DNA from: CAZEAN01 sp964510225
GTDB lineage: Bacteria > Planctomycetota > Planctomycetia > Isosphaerales > Isosphaeraceae
NCBI GenBank assembly: GCA_964510225.1
Contig: CAZEAN010000022.1
Location: 1 to 58,587, forward strand
Direction of reading: 5' to 3'
DNA length: 58,587 bases
Both the position numbers and the translations under genes were made by a program. Below are positions 25,383 through 34,451 of the stretch, in pieces; position 1 is the first letter of the stretch; each line of letters starts with the position of its first letter. The notes under the pieces were generated by a model. That model was not told the origin of the DNA, ran no database searches, and saw only the letters and a program-made list of their open reading frames with translations.

Positions 25383-26597
25383 GTGCTCTCAGCAACGCAA
25401 CCCGGCTCGGCCGAGACGATCGAGGTCTTTGAGCAGTATGTGATCGGAAACTACCGTCGCTTTCCGGTCTGCTTGATCCAAGGCGAAGGATCCTGGATTA
25501 GGGATTCCGAAGGAAATCGCTACCTTGATCTCTTCCCTGGCTGGGGTTGCAACCTAATCGGTCACTGTCCTCCGAGGGTCGTTGAAGCGGTTCGCGACCA
25601 AGCGGGAACGCTCCTCCATGTGCCCAACACTTGGTATATGGAGTCTCAGGGACAATTCGCCAAAGCTCTCTCCGAGCGATCGTTTGGGGGCAAAGCATTC
25701 TTTTGTAATAGCGGTGCTGAAGCGAACGAAGCGGCGATCAAACTCGCACGACTCTATGGAGCATCGACGGGGCGCTCCACGATCGTCTCCATGTTCGAGG
25801 GGTTCCACGGACGGACCTATGCTGCCCTCACCGCAACCGCACAACCGAAGTATCACGAAGGCTGTGGGCCGATGCTCCCGGGATTTCGGCACATCCCGTA
25901 CAATGATCTTGAAGCGGCAGCCGCCCTCATTGATGATTCGACTGCGGCGGTCCTCGTCGAGCCAATCCAAGGTGAGGGTGGGATCAACGTCCCCTCCAGA
26001 GGTTACCTTGAAGGACTCCGGAAGCTCTGTACTGATCGCGGGGCGCTCTTGATCCTTGACGAAGTCCAAACGGGCCTCGGACGCACAGGGCGTTGGTTTG
26101 CCTACCAACATTCAACAATCAAACCGGATGTGCTCACGTGCGCGAAGGCGCTTGCTGGTGGCATCGCCTGTGGGGTGATGCTTGCAACCCCTGAGGTCTC
26201 GTCAGCACTCCGACCCGGTATGCACGCGAGTACCTTCGGTGGCAATCCGATCGCGTGTCGCGCTGGACTCGCGACGATCGAAACCATTGAAGCTGAAGGG
26301 CTTCTGGAACGGGCCTCGGTAATCGGTGGCCGATTCCGATCCTGCTTCGAGCAACTCCGCGTGGAGTTGCCCGACTTGATCCGGGAGATCCGGATCAAAG
26401 GAGCGATGATCGGATTAGACCTCGCGATCGATGCAACGCAGGTGGTCCGAGACTGCATGGAGCGTCGAGTCTTGGTGAACGCGACCCACGGGACTGTCGT
26501 TCGACTCTTGCCCGCGCTCAACCTCTCGGATGAACAACTTGAACATGGCTGTACAGTACTCTCGGAAGTGCTTCACACAGCCTCCTCCAACTCTTGA
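25383..26597 (+). CDS. argD: Acetylornithine aminotransferase
   Basis: A 404-residue class III PLP aminotransferase. It converts N-acetylglutamate semialdehyde to N-acetylornithine in arginine synthesis. The start is GTG 25383. Signature segments are LDLFPGWGCNLIGHCPPRVVEA, FFCNSGAEANEAAIKLARL, FHGRTYAALTATAQPKY, LILDEVQTGLGRTG with the PLP-contact Asp, and the Schiff-base lysine in LTCAKALAGGI. It is followed after 15 bases by argF, so the two form an operon. A related activity (ornithine or succinylornithine aminotransferase) cannot be excluded, but the argF partner favours ArgD. Confidence 0.93.
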   Translation: MLSATQPGSAETIEVFEQYVIGNYRRFPVCLIQGEGSWIRDSEGNRYLDLFPGWGCNLIGHCPPRVVEAVRDQAGTLLHVPNTWYMESQGQFAKALSERSFGGKAFFCNSGAEANEAAIKLARLYGASTGRSTIVSMFEGFHGRTYAALTATAQPKYHEGCGPMLPGFRHIPYNDLEAAAALIDDSTAAVLVEPIQGEGGINVPSRGYLEGLRKLCTDRGALLILDEVQTGLGRTGRWFAYQHSTIKPDVLTCAKALAGGIACGVMLATPEVSSALRPGMHASTFGGNPIACRAGLATIETIEAEGLLERASVIGGRFRSCFEQLRVELPDLIREIRIKGAMIGLDLAIDATQVVRDCMERRVLVNATHGTVVRLLPALNLSDEQLEHGCTVLSEVLHTASSNS

Positions 26598-26612
26598 GCG
26601 GAGGAACCCGTC

Positions 26613-27578
26613 ATGCTCAGTACCGAATCGGTCACCCGTCGAGGCGAAGAGACCTCAAGAACGGCTCACTTTGTTGATCTTTTCAGTCAGGAGCCGAGCG
26701 TCATTGAATCGATGCTCGACTTGGCGACCGAAATGAAAGAACAAGGCCCTAAGGGGCTCCGCGCGCCGAAGCTTCCCGGTCGAGTCCTTGGCTTGATCTT
26801 TGAGAAACCATCTCTCCGGACACGTCTGAGTTTCGAATCAGCGATGGCTCATCTAGGTGGCAGTTCGATCTACGCCAATGGGAAGGACGTAGGGCTCGGA
26901 ACTCGGGAACCGCTTCAGGATGTCGCTCGGATCACGAGTCAGTATGTTGACGCCATTGCAGTTCGGACCTACTCGCATGAGATCGTGGAACATCTTGCGG
27001 CCCACGCTGAAGTACCTGTGATCAATGCGTTGACGGACGCCGCACATCCCTGCCAAGCAATGAGTGACCTACTGACGATCCGCGAAGAACTGGGGACCCT
27101 AAACGGCATCCAAATCGCGTTCGTAGGGGATGGCAATAATGTCGCCCGATCGCTCGCAGTTGCTGCAGCCCTCTCGGGAGCCCACCTGACCTTGGCCTCG
27201 CCGGAAGGCTTCGATTTCCCGATTGAATTCCGGACACGGTTTGAGACCGAGTTCCCCGGAGTCGAGTTACCGGTGATGCACGACCCGGTCGAAGCAGTCC
27301 GGGGCGTCGACGTCGTTTACACTGACGTCTGGTGCAGCATGGGCCAGGAATCAGAAGCATCAACCCGACTCGCTCAATTCAAGCCCTTCCAGGTCGATCG
27401 TCGTCTGATGAATGCGGCAAGTCGGGATGCAATCTTCCTGCACTGCCTCCCTGCCCGTCGTGGCGAGGAGGTCACCGCCGAGGTCATTGATGGTTCCCAG
27501 AGTCGGGTCGTCGCCCAAGCCGCTAACCGACTCCACTTCCAGAAAGCGCTCCTCCTTCGACTGATCGGGAATGAGTAA
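26613..27578 (+). CDS. argF: Ornithine carbamoyltransferase
   Basis: A 321-residue enzyme that makes citrulline from ornithine and carbamoyl phosphate. The start at ATG 26613 has GGAGG nine bases upstream. The carbamoyl-phosphate loop is FEKPSLRTRLSFE (residues about 69-81; SLRTR for the usual STRTR), the second motif is HPCQAMSDLLTI, and the ornithine site includes DVWCSMGQE and HCLPARRGEEV with the conserved Cys. It is the second gene of argD-argF. Confidence 0.96.
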   Translation: MLSTESVTRRGEETSRTAHFVDLFSQEPSVIESMLDLATEMKEQGPKGLRAPKLPGRVLGLIFEKPSLRTRLSFESAMAHLGGSSIYANGKDVGLGTREPLQDVARITSQYVDAIAVRTYSHEIVEHLAAHAEVPVINALTDAAHPCQAMSDLLTIREELGTLNGIQIAFVGDGNNVARSLAVAAALSGAHLTLASPEGFDFPIEFRTRFETEFPGVELPVMHDPVEAVRGVDVVYTDVWCSMGQESEASTRLAQFKPFQVDRRLMNAASRDAIFLHCLPARRGEEVTAEVIDGSQSRVVAQAANRLHFQKALLLRLIGNE

Positions 27579-27745
27579 GTCGGGAGGACGGACGCACCGA
27601 TTCATTCAGACCCCATCCCGCTGACCTCCGGCTCGTTCGGGCCGAGCTTGACCATCGGGCCCGAATCTTTAGACTCGCGGCATCGGGCTCGGCATCCGCT
27701 ATGCTGAGACGTCTGGATACCCTGACGGGCAAGGAGGTCGCGGGG

Positions 27746-29362
27746 ATGGTCCAATCTCGTTGGTTTGCTGCGTTTTGTACCCTTAATCTGATCTTGATCT
27801 TGGCGGGAGCCCTTTGGTTTCGATCGACGAGCCTCGCGATGCGTGCCCCAAATGGTGATGAGACCTTCTACGGGGTTCAAGCGGCCAAACTCCTCCAGGG
27901 TGAAAACACCGCCTCACAGACTTCGTCCGGAAACCTTCTGAATCTCATGGTCCTCCTCCCGGAAGTCCCCTTATATGCAATCCTGGGACCGACCGACCTG
28001 ACCTTGATGCTTCCTGCCGCGCTCGCGGGAATCCTCGCGGTGATCGCAGCCTATTTCTTGATCGGCAACGCGCTTGATCGGACGACCGGCCTGATCGCTG
28101 GAACCCTTCTCGCAGTGTTACCGATCGGAATCATCGTGGGACGGATCGCCGCCGAAGGAGCCTGGGTCCCGCTTGTCGGTCTCGTAGCACTGGCCCTGGC
28201 ACTCCGAGGGCACCGACTCGGGACCGCGCTCGGCGTACTCTGGTGTTACTATGCTCACCCAACTCATCTGTTTCTTCTCCCAGTCTTCTTATTGGTCCTC
28301 ACTCAGAAGATCTGGGAACGGACGGCAGGTGACTGGACTCGACGTCGCTGGGAACTGGCCTCGGTCGTGGTTGGGACAATCCTGATCGTTCTCCCCTTGA
28401 CCCTCATCACCTCGAACCGTTCTGCGATCCAATGGACCTACGAGCACTATAATTTTGGCCCCAGTAACTGGTCGCTTTACTTTCTTTACTACGAACGCAT
28501 GCTGATGGGTTTTTGCGATTGGGGTCCGCCGGAGACCTCAAGGCAGTTCGATTTACTGTTTTGGACCGTTGTTTTGAGTGTCTTGGCGGTTGGTCTGGTG
28601 CGACTCAGCTACCAACGTCGCTGGGACTGCCTGGCATTTTTACTCGGCCTCAGCGTCACGATCACGGGGATGCATCTCGTTACGGGTCCCGACATCCTGA
28701 GACCTTATCTCGTCCGCTACGGTCACTATCTGATCGCTCCATCTGTAATCGCGTTCGCCATGCTCCTAAGATCGCTCTTCCCAGAACCGGGGACTCGTTG
28801 GCGCTCAGCCCTTCGATTTGGTCAAGCATCCGCCTTCTTCGGCCTCGCGTGGACCCTCTTAGTCGTCACTAAGCTGAATTTCTTCGGGTGGTTCCTGCCG
28901 CAGTTGATGGGCCAGGAAAACTTCTGGACACTCCCCACAGAGGCGGTCGACCCCAAGCAATGGGTCGCCTCGATCATCGAAGAGGACTTGGGAACGGATC
29001 CAGTGCCTCGGGTCGTTCTTGCTGAGGATTGGTGGACCTACCGGCCCGTTCAATACTATCTGAGCGAGGAAGATCGGATCGTCCCTGGGTCGCTTGAGCA
29101 TTTCGACGAGACCACGAAAGCCAAACTAATCCAACGTCATCTGCAACAAGGTGGCTATATTGTTGGGACTGTTGGTCAGCCGGTGATCACTACAGTCGAG
29201 GGCTTAGTACCCCCTGAGCAACTCCAAGGCTGGCGTGTCGCCTGTCCGCCGTATGCAGCGCTTGCGGTCTACCGCCTCAAACGCGAGGACGAACTACTGG
29301 AGGTTACCCCAATCGCCTTGCAACAGCCGTTGGGAATCGTTGACTCGTCGATTAGGCGTTAA
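27746..29362 (+). CDS. GT39-like polytopic membrane glycosyltransferase
   Basis: A 538-residue membrane protein starting at ATG 27746, preceded by AAGGAGG at the right distance; an upstream ATG at 27701 has no ribosome site. The first helix (FCTLNLILILAGALWF) leads into a loop with APNGDETFYGVQAAKLL, the acidic Asp-Glu motif expected in the first outer loop of GT-C enzymes such as PMT/ArnT. About ten more hydrophobic helices follow, then a soluble C-terminal part from about residue 400. Likely transfers a sugar from a polyprenyl-phosphate donor to lipid or protein outside the membrane. Acceptor unknown. Confidence 0.75.
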   Translation: MVQSRWFAAFCTLNLILILAGALWFRSTSLAMRAPNGDETFYGVQAAKLLQGENTASQTSSGNLLNLMVLLPEVPLYAILGPTDLTLMLPAALAGILAVIAAYFLIGNALDRTTGLIAGTLLAVLPIGIIVGRIAAEGAWVPLVGLVALALALRGHRLGTALGVLWCYYAHPTHLFLLPVFLLVLTQKIWERTAGDWTRRRWELASVVVGTILIVLPLTLITSNRSAIQWTYEHYNFGPSNWSLYFLYYERMLMGFCDWGPPETSRQFDLLFWTVVLSVLAVGLVRLSYQRRWDCLAFLLGLSVTITGMHLVTGPDILRPYLVRYGHYLIAPSVIAFAMLLRSLFPEPGTRWRSALRFGQASAFFGLAWTLLVVTKLNFFGWFLPQLMGQENFWTLPTEAVDPKQWVASIIEEDLGTDPVPRVVLAEDWWTYRPVQYYLSEEDRIVPGSLEHFDETTKAKLIQRHLQQGGYIVGTVGQPVITTVEGLVPPEQLQGWRVACPPYAALAVYRLKREDELLEVTPIALQQPLGIVDSSIRR

Positions 29363-29420
29363 AAGATTATCATTCATGTAACATCACCAAGGCTTTTCTC
29401 ACCAAGAAATAGAACGAACT

Positions 29421-30137
29421 ATGTCTACTCGGAACTCCGGCCGGCAGTTTGACGCACTCCGGCCACCCACCTTCGAACGAGGCTTTGCGCGGAATAGTGA
29501 TGGGAGTGTCCTCTATCGAGCTGGCGGCACTACCGTCCTCGCAACTGCGAATCTAGTCGAAGGAGTCCCGCCTTGGCTCGAAGGTCGAGGATCGGGTTGG
29601 CTAACCGCTGAATACATGATGATCCCTGGGAGCACGCCAGGGCGGAAGTCTCGGAAGACAGACGGGCGATCGACGGAAATCCAACGCTTGATTGGCCGGA
29701 GTCTCCGTGCCGGGGTCGACACAACGGCCCTCGGCCCCAACACACTTTACATCGATACCGAGATTCTTGAAGCCGACGGCGGGACCCGGACGGCGGCAAT
29801 CACCGGTGCCTTTGTGGCATTGGTCGATGCCCTCCTGAAGAAGCTCGGGGCCGAGTCGACGAGTGCGGTCATTAAGCAAAGTGTGGGGGCGATCAGCGTT
29901 GGAATCGTCGATGGCAAGGAGCTACTCGACCTCGATTATTCCGAAGACTCACGAGCCGAGGTCGATCTGAACGTGGTTGGACTGGGCGACGGCGGGCTCG
30001 TTGAAGTTCAAGGAACCGGCGAAGGCGGGACCTTCACCCGGGCTCAACTCGACACTCTTCTTGATCTCGCCGAAAAGGGGCTCCGCGAACTCACCGAACT
30101 CCAACGATTGACGCTCGGTCCCTCATGGCCGCTCTAA
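29421..30137 (+). CDS. rph: Ribonuclease PH
   Basis: A 238-residue phosphorolytic 3'-5' exoribonuclease that trims tRNA precursors. Start ATG 29421. Family segments: FERGFARNSDGSVLYRAG, EYMMIPGSTPGRKSRKTDGRSTEIQRLIGRSLRA (basic RNA-binding loop, given here by position 29605-29706), ILEADGGTRTAAITGAFVAL and SVGIVDGKELLDLDYSEDS. Length is exactly that of bacterial RNase PH. It follows the glycosyltransferase gene by 58 bases. Confidence 0.97.
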   Translation: MSTRNSGRQFDALRPPTFERGFARNSDGSVLYRAGGTTVLATANLVEGVPPWLEGRGSGWLTAEYMMIPGSTPGRKSRKTDGRSTEIQRLIGRSLRAGVDTTALGPNTLYIDTEILEADGGTRTAAITGAFVALVDALLKKLGAESTSAVIKQSVGAISVGIVDGKELLDLDYSEDSRAEVDLNVVGLGDGGLVEVQGTGEGGTFTRAQLDTLLDLAEKGLRELTELQRLTLGPSWPL

Positions 30138-30281
30138 CAAGAACAGGCTTCTCGACGACAACCCAGAGATTTCCTGAAGCGATTCTGAGCGGCTAGACAT
30201 TCCTCAATTTCTGTCCCGTCAAATCCAACCCGTTCCGAAAAGACATGGTTGGACTGTGGCTCCAAAGGAGGCAATTGCCCC

Positions 30282-31793
30282 GTGGACGTGCTCTTGTTGT
30301 CGCGCCTTCAGTTCGCCTTTACCATTATGTTCCACTACTTGTTCCCACCATTGACGATAGGGCTAGGCGTTGTCTTGGCCTACCTACAAGGAATGCGCCT
30401 TTGGAAAGGAGACGAGATCTACGAACGTGCTGCGAAGTTTTGGACCAAGGTTTTTGGGCTTAACTTCGCACTCGGTGTAGTCACTGGGATCGTCATGGAA
30501 TTCGAGTTTGGTACGAATTGGGCTGCCTATTCACGCTACGTGGGTGATGTCTTTGGCTCTGCACTGGCGGCTGAGGGCCTTTTTGCGTTTTTCCTGGAAT
30601 CAGGATTCCTGGCGGTCTTGCTGTTCGGTTGGAATCGTGTGGGAAAGGTTACCCACTTTGTTGCAACTGTAATGGTGGCATTGGGTGGGATCTTCTCCTC
30701 GGTCTGGATCGTGATTGCGAACAGTTGGCAACAGACACCCACTGGCTTTGTTCTTCGCGACTATCAGATGGGTGAATTAACACTCCAACGCGCTGAGATC
30801 ACTGATTTCTGGGGAATGATCTTCAATCCGTCCAGTGTTGAGCGATTACTTCATGTATGGCTTGGGTCATTCATCCTGGGCTCATTCTTTGTGATGAGCA
30901 TCTCCGCTTGGTATCTCTTGCAAGGTCGACATCTGGAGTTCGCCAAACGGTCTTTCAGGGGCGCGTTGATCCTGGCGACGCTGTCATCGGTAGGACAACT
31001 GTTCTCAGGACACCTCGCCGCGATAACAGTCGCTGAACATCAGCCTGCAAAACTTGCTGCGATGGAGGGGCTTTATGAGACGACTACATCCGCACCTCTT
31101 TCGATTGCTGGCATTCCCGATAACGAGGCAGGCGAACTACGATTCGGGATTACCTTACCAGGCTTTTTGAGCTTTCTGATTCATGGGGACTTCCAGACAG
31201 AAGTAAAGGGTCTCAACGACCTCGAACCCGAGTGGGGAAAGCCACCCGTTGGGATCGTCTTTCAAGCCTACCACTTGATGATCGGGTTAGGCATGCTCTT
31301 CATTGCGAGTACACTCTTGGCGTCGTTCTTTCTCTGGCGTGGCACCCTGTTTCAGAAACGCTGGCTGCTGCGCTACTTTGTGGGTGCGGTGGTTCTTGCG
31401 TTTATGGCGAACCATTCGGGCTGGGTGACAGCCGAGGTCGGTCGGCAACCTTGGGTAGTCTACCCAACACTCGTCGATGGTACTCCCGAGGGTGGGCTCC
31501 GGACCAGTGAGGCACTATCTGAGGTCGTCAAGGCTGAGCAAGTATTAGGTTCGATCATCATGTTCGGCCTGATCTACGCGCTGCTCTTCGTGCTCTGGAT
31601 CGTGATTCTCAATGACAAGATTCAAAAAGGGCCCGAGACTGAACCATCGGAAGCTTCCCCCCCAACACACGACGCTTCCCTCATCGGACTGGCGAGTGGC
31701 CGGATCGATTCCAGAGCGAGCCTGATCGATCAGCAGGAAGCGTCCCCAAGTTCGGACAATCCTCAACAGCACACTGACGAGAAGGATGCCTGA
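30282..31793 (+). CDS. cydA: Cytochrome bd-type quinol oxidase subunit I
   Basis: A 503-residue membrane oxidase subunit. The start is taken at GTG 30282, with AAAGGAGG nine bases upstream, giving MDVLLLSRLQFAFTIMFHYLF, the standard CydA opening; longer ORF starts at 30249 lack this. His18 matches the heme b595 ligand, and LLHVWLGSFILGSFF holds the His ligand of heme b558. The periplasmic Q-loop is short, so it belongs to the cyanide-insensitive (CIO-like) branch. It also has NHSGWVTAEVGRQPW. With CydB it oxidises quinol and reduces oxygen to water without pumping protons, useful at low oxygen. Overlap-free operon with cydB, three bases apart. Confidence 0.96.
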   Translation: MDVLLLSRLQFAFTIMFHYLFPPLTIGLGVVLAYLQGMRLWKGDEIYERAAKFWTKVFGLNFALGVVTGIVMEFEFGTNWAAYSRYVGDVFGSALAAEGLFAFFLESGFLAVLLFGWNRVGKVTHFVATVMVALGGIFSSVWIVIANSWQQTPTGFVLRDYQMGELTLQRAEITDFWGMIFNPSSVERLLHVWLGSFILGSFFVMSISAWYLLQGRHLEFAKRSFRGALILATLSSVGQLFSGHLAAITVAEHQPAKLAAMEGLYETTTSAPLSIAGIPDNEAGELRFGITLPGFLSFLIHGDFQTEVKGLNDLEPEWGKPPVGIVFQAYHLMIGLGMLFIASTLLASFFLWRGTLFQKRWLLRYFVGAVVLAFMANHSGWVTAEVGRQPWVVYPTLVDGTPEGGLRTSEALSEVVKAEQVLGSIIMFGLIYALLFVLWIVILNDKIQKGPETEPSEASPPTHDASLIGLASGRIDSRASLIDQQEASPSSDNPQQHTDEKDA

Positions 31794-31796
31794 CCG

Positions 31797-32819
31797 GTGG
31801 AACAGAGTCTCAACATTTTTTGGTTTATTGTCTTGGGGTTTTTCCTCGGGGGATACGCGATCCTTGATGGGTTCGACCTCGGAGTGGGTATCTTGCACCT
31901 AACCGCTCGGAACGATCACGAACGTCGGCTGATCATCAACTCGATAGGGCCGATCTGGGATGGCAATGAGGTCTGGCTCGTTGTCTTTGGTGGGGCAATG
32001 TTCGCGGCTTTTCCCGAGGCTTATGCAACAGTCTTCTCAGGCTTTTACTGGGCATTCATGCTAATATTGTTCGCCCTGATCTTTCGAGCAATCTCGATCG
32101 AGTTTCGGAGCAAGATGAAGGGAGTACGCTGGCGATCCTTCTTCGACTTTACATTCTTCGTTTCAAGTCTGCTCGCAACTGTGCTTTTCGGTGTTGCTGT
32201 CGGTGCAGCGATGATCGGTGTCCCCCTTGATGATCGAGGGCTTTATCAAGGCGGATTTCTCGACCTTCTTTCACCATACTCAATCCTGGTTGGCCTGCTT
32301 GCAGTCGCGACCTTTGCGATGCATGGTGCGATCTATTTGCTCCTGAAAACAGAGCGGGACTTACGTGATCGGCTGCATCAGTACGCCTGGACCGGGTTTG
32401 GCTTTTTCCTGGTCGCGTACCTCGCAACAACGATCATGACGTTGGTCGAAGTTAAACATGCAACTGACAACTTTCAGCAGTTTCCCTGGGCTTGGTTCGT
32501 TGTCCTACTTAACATTTTAGCGATTGCCAACATCCCGCGAAGTCTGTTTCGTCACAAGCCCGGTCAGGCATTCATTTCCAGTTGCGCAACGATCGGTGCC
32601 TTTGTATTGTTGTTCGGGATCGCGCTCTTCCCCAATCTTGTCACCGATTCCGCTGAGCCATTCCAAAGCCTCACTATCTATAACGCCGCAAGTTCACAGC
32701 GAACCCTTGCCAACATGGCAATCATCGCTGCCATTGGTGCTCCGTTGGTTATTACCTACACAGCGATTGTGTATTGGACGTTCCGTGGCACCGTAAAACT
32801 GGACCAACACAGCTATTGA
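31797..32819 (+). CDS. cydB: Cytochrome bd-type quinol oxidase subunit II
   Basis: A 340-residue subunit with eight to nine membrane helices. The GTG start at 31797 gives MEQSLNIFWFIVLGFFLGGYAILDGFDLGVGIL, the standard CydB opening with the conserved GFDLGVG. Further marks are GPIWDGNEVWLVVFGGAMFAAFPEAYAT (positions about 31950-32030) and FRAISIEFR. It structurally supports CydA. The gene starts three bases after cydA stops, with GAAGGATGCC upstream as ribosome site. Confidence 0.96.
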   Translation: MEQSLNIFWFIVLGFFLGGYAILDGFDLGVGILHLTARNDHERRLIINSIGPIWDGNEVWLVVFGGAMFAAFPEAYATVFSGFYWAFMLILFALIFRAISIEFRSKMKGVRWRSFFDFTFFVSSLLATVLFGVAVGAAMIGVPLDDRGLYQGGFLDLLSPYSILVGLLAVATFAMHGAIYLLLKTERDLRDRLHQYAWTGFGFFLVAYLATTIMTLVEVKHATDNFQQFPWAWFVVLLNILAIANIPRSLFRHKPGQAFISSCATIGAFVLLFGIALFPNLVTDSAEPFQSLTIYNAASSQRTLANMAIIAAIGAPLVITYTAIVYWTFRGTVKLDQHSY

Positions 32820-32883
32820 TTGTACAACTTCCTATCCAAATGCTACCCATCTTTCTTAGGAGCAACATAGAGAACTGACCATT

Positions 32884-32932
32884 CTACCGGCTGAAAGCCG
32901 GTAGAGTCGCACTTCGGCTGAAGGCCCGACTA
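32884..32932. repeat. Tandem palindromes (REP-like) after cydB
   Basis: CTACCGGCT-GAA-AGCCGGTAG is a perfect nine-pair hairpin (32884-32904). Next to it is a second imperfect one, AGTCG(ca)CTTC-GGCT-GAAG(gc)CCGACT (about 32905-32932). The GGCTGAA cores match each other, which suggests members of an intergenic palindromic repeat family. They may also terminate cydAB. The rest of 32820-33080 holds nothing I can name. Confidence 0.6.
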
Positions 32933-33080
32933 CGAGGCAGGAAGACATCGGAGATCTACTATCCTCGCCTAGCTTTTGGCAGCCGAGAACTTCAGGACGA
33001 AACTCGCTGGATTAGCGTTGGCTGAACCGACGTACGGAAAGTGGATACCTCGAAGATGGATGATTCTAGATTCCAGTGTA

Positions 33081-33109
33081 AGACTTAACTTTTGAAGAGT
33101 TTTAAGTCT
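33081..33109 (-). terminator. AT-rich hairpin at the end of the GH62 gene
   Basis: AGACTTAA (33081-33088) pairs with TTAAGTCT (33102-33109), starting at the last base of the GH62 stop codon. Weak stem, no T-tract on the minus strand. Confidence 0.4.
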
Positions 33110-34233
33110 CAGCGATCGCTCTGCGGTAGAGCCTCTAACAACCCAAGTCGCCAAGGGTAGGCACCGTAACCTCGACCTTCTTTTTCGGTATCGAGCATCC
33201 CTTGGAAGAGAAAACGGAGATTCTTGGGATCAACTGTCAGGGTCTGATCATTGCTCTCTCGGATCAGCTCGCCGTGGCTGACGTTGTCGGTCCATGGTTC
33301 AACACCGGGGGCGGGCTTGACGTTGTTCCAGCCGGCAAACGGTCGCTGACTGGTATCGGCGATCGGAACCCAGGGGCCATCGAGTCGATCGGCGAGGTAC
33401 GCCTTGTAGAATCTCCGACCGTCTTCCTCAATGATCGTCAAATACTGATCCAGACCTTGCAATCGATAGGTGTGACTGGCCTCGAAAATCTGAGCACGGA
33501 GCGCTAAAGTGCAGTGGTCAAAACCGTCGGGGAATGACTCTAGATCAGTCCAGAGCCGCCACATCTTTCCATTGAGGTTGGTCAAAAATAGGTAGGCCCG
33601 CTCCTCATCGCAGATGATCCAGTAATCGAGACCACCTTCACTCCGAGGATCGTTGTCGCCGCCGTCTAACATCGGTTCTGCTTTGGTCCACGAGTCAGGG
33701 TCGCCGATATCATCTGTCGTGGAGTAGGCCACCCACATGAACTTGGCATTCGGTGCACCGAGTTGGTAAATCAAGTACCACTTCTGGTGTGGTTCGAAAT
33801 AGAAGACTTGGGGCGCACAGAAATAATCACTCTCACTGAGATCCAAGAGCGTCCGTTCCGCATTGTTCGCTTCATTCCAGTCTTCGAAGGAACAGTACTC
33901 GATCGCTGATCGGCCCGGAAGCTTCACGGTCATGAAGAGATGCCAGCGACCGTCGTGAAAGACGACGGTAGGGTCTTTCTGTGCTCGGCTCGGCTCTTTA
34001 TCGCGACGTTCCGGAGCAACCAACGGCTGGCTGTACTGCCACTGGTCTGGGACTTCAAATCCGGTCGGTTTATCTTCGCGTTGGACCAGCTCGGCCTCAC
34101 CCTCGGCGAACGTTGGGGCCGGAGCTTCTGCCCCGCCGACTCGCTCCGAAACTCCAGAGTGCAGGGGAGCAACAATGACGACGAGCACACCCAACATCAC
34201 CGATCGGCCCCAGATCGTTGATCCAACTCGCAT
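33109..34233 (-). CDS. Glycoside hydrolase family 62 (alpha-L-arabinofuranosidase), secreted
   Basis: A 374-residue exported enzyme. ATG 34233 is used since AGGAATTCCC precedes it and a signal peptide (SVMLGVLVVIVAPLHSGVS) follows; ATG 34266 is upstream without a ribosome site. The GH62 five-blade propeller is recognisable: QKDPTVVFHDGRWHLFMT with the catalytic Asp, YCSFEDWNEAN, FCAPQVFYFEPHQKWYLIYQ, YSTTDDIGDPDSWTKAEPM, LDYWIICDEERAYLFLTNLNG and HGELIRESNDQT. The family removes arabinose side chains from xylan or arabinan. No xylanase or transporter is beside it; the next gene encodes a CIA30 protein. Substrate specificity is inferred from family only. Confidence 0.87.
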   Translation of the reverse strand: MRVGSTIWGRSVMLGVLVVIVAPLHSGVSERVGGAEAPAPTFAEGEAELVQREDKPTGFEVPDQWQYSQPLVAPERRDKEPSRAQKDPTVVFHDGRWHLFMTVKLPGRSAIEYCSFEDWNEANNAERTLLDLSESDYFCAPQVFYFEPHQKWYLIYQLGAPNAKFMWVAYSTTDDIGDPDSWTKAEPMLDGGDNDPRSEGGLDYWIICDEERAYLFLTNLNGKMWRLWTDLESFPDGFDHCTLALRAQIFEASHTYRLQGLDQYLTIIEEDGRRFYKAYLADRLDGPWVPIADTSQRPFAGWNNVKPAPGVEPWTDNVSHGELIRESNDQTLTVDPKNLRFLFQGMLDTEKEGRGYGAYPWRLGLLEALPQSDR

Positions 34234-34373
34234 GGGAATTCCTCTTACGCAAGAAAAGCCACTCACGACTCGTAATTAATCGTTGGTGATCCGATCAGTG
34301 TAACAAGTGCGCAAGCAATTTGCTGCCCATGACAATCTCGATCCTGAAGCTTTGTCGCAACTCTCTCATTCGC

Positions 34374-34399
34374 GAGAGCCTTGCTTAGGCAAGACTCTC
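34374..34399 (-). terminator. Hairpin after the CIA30 gene
   Basis: GAGAG-c-CTTGC-TTAG-GCAAG-a-CTCTC (34374-34399), ten pairs with a four-base loop, lies about 50 bases beyond the CIA30 stop on the minus strand. Confidence 0.5.
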
Positions 34400-34451
34400 G
34401 GACCCAATCTACACGATTCGGAATTACGGTACATAAACGAGTCGGGTCGGC

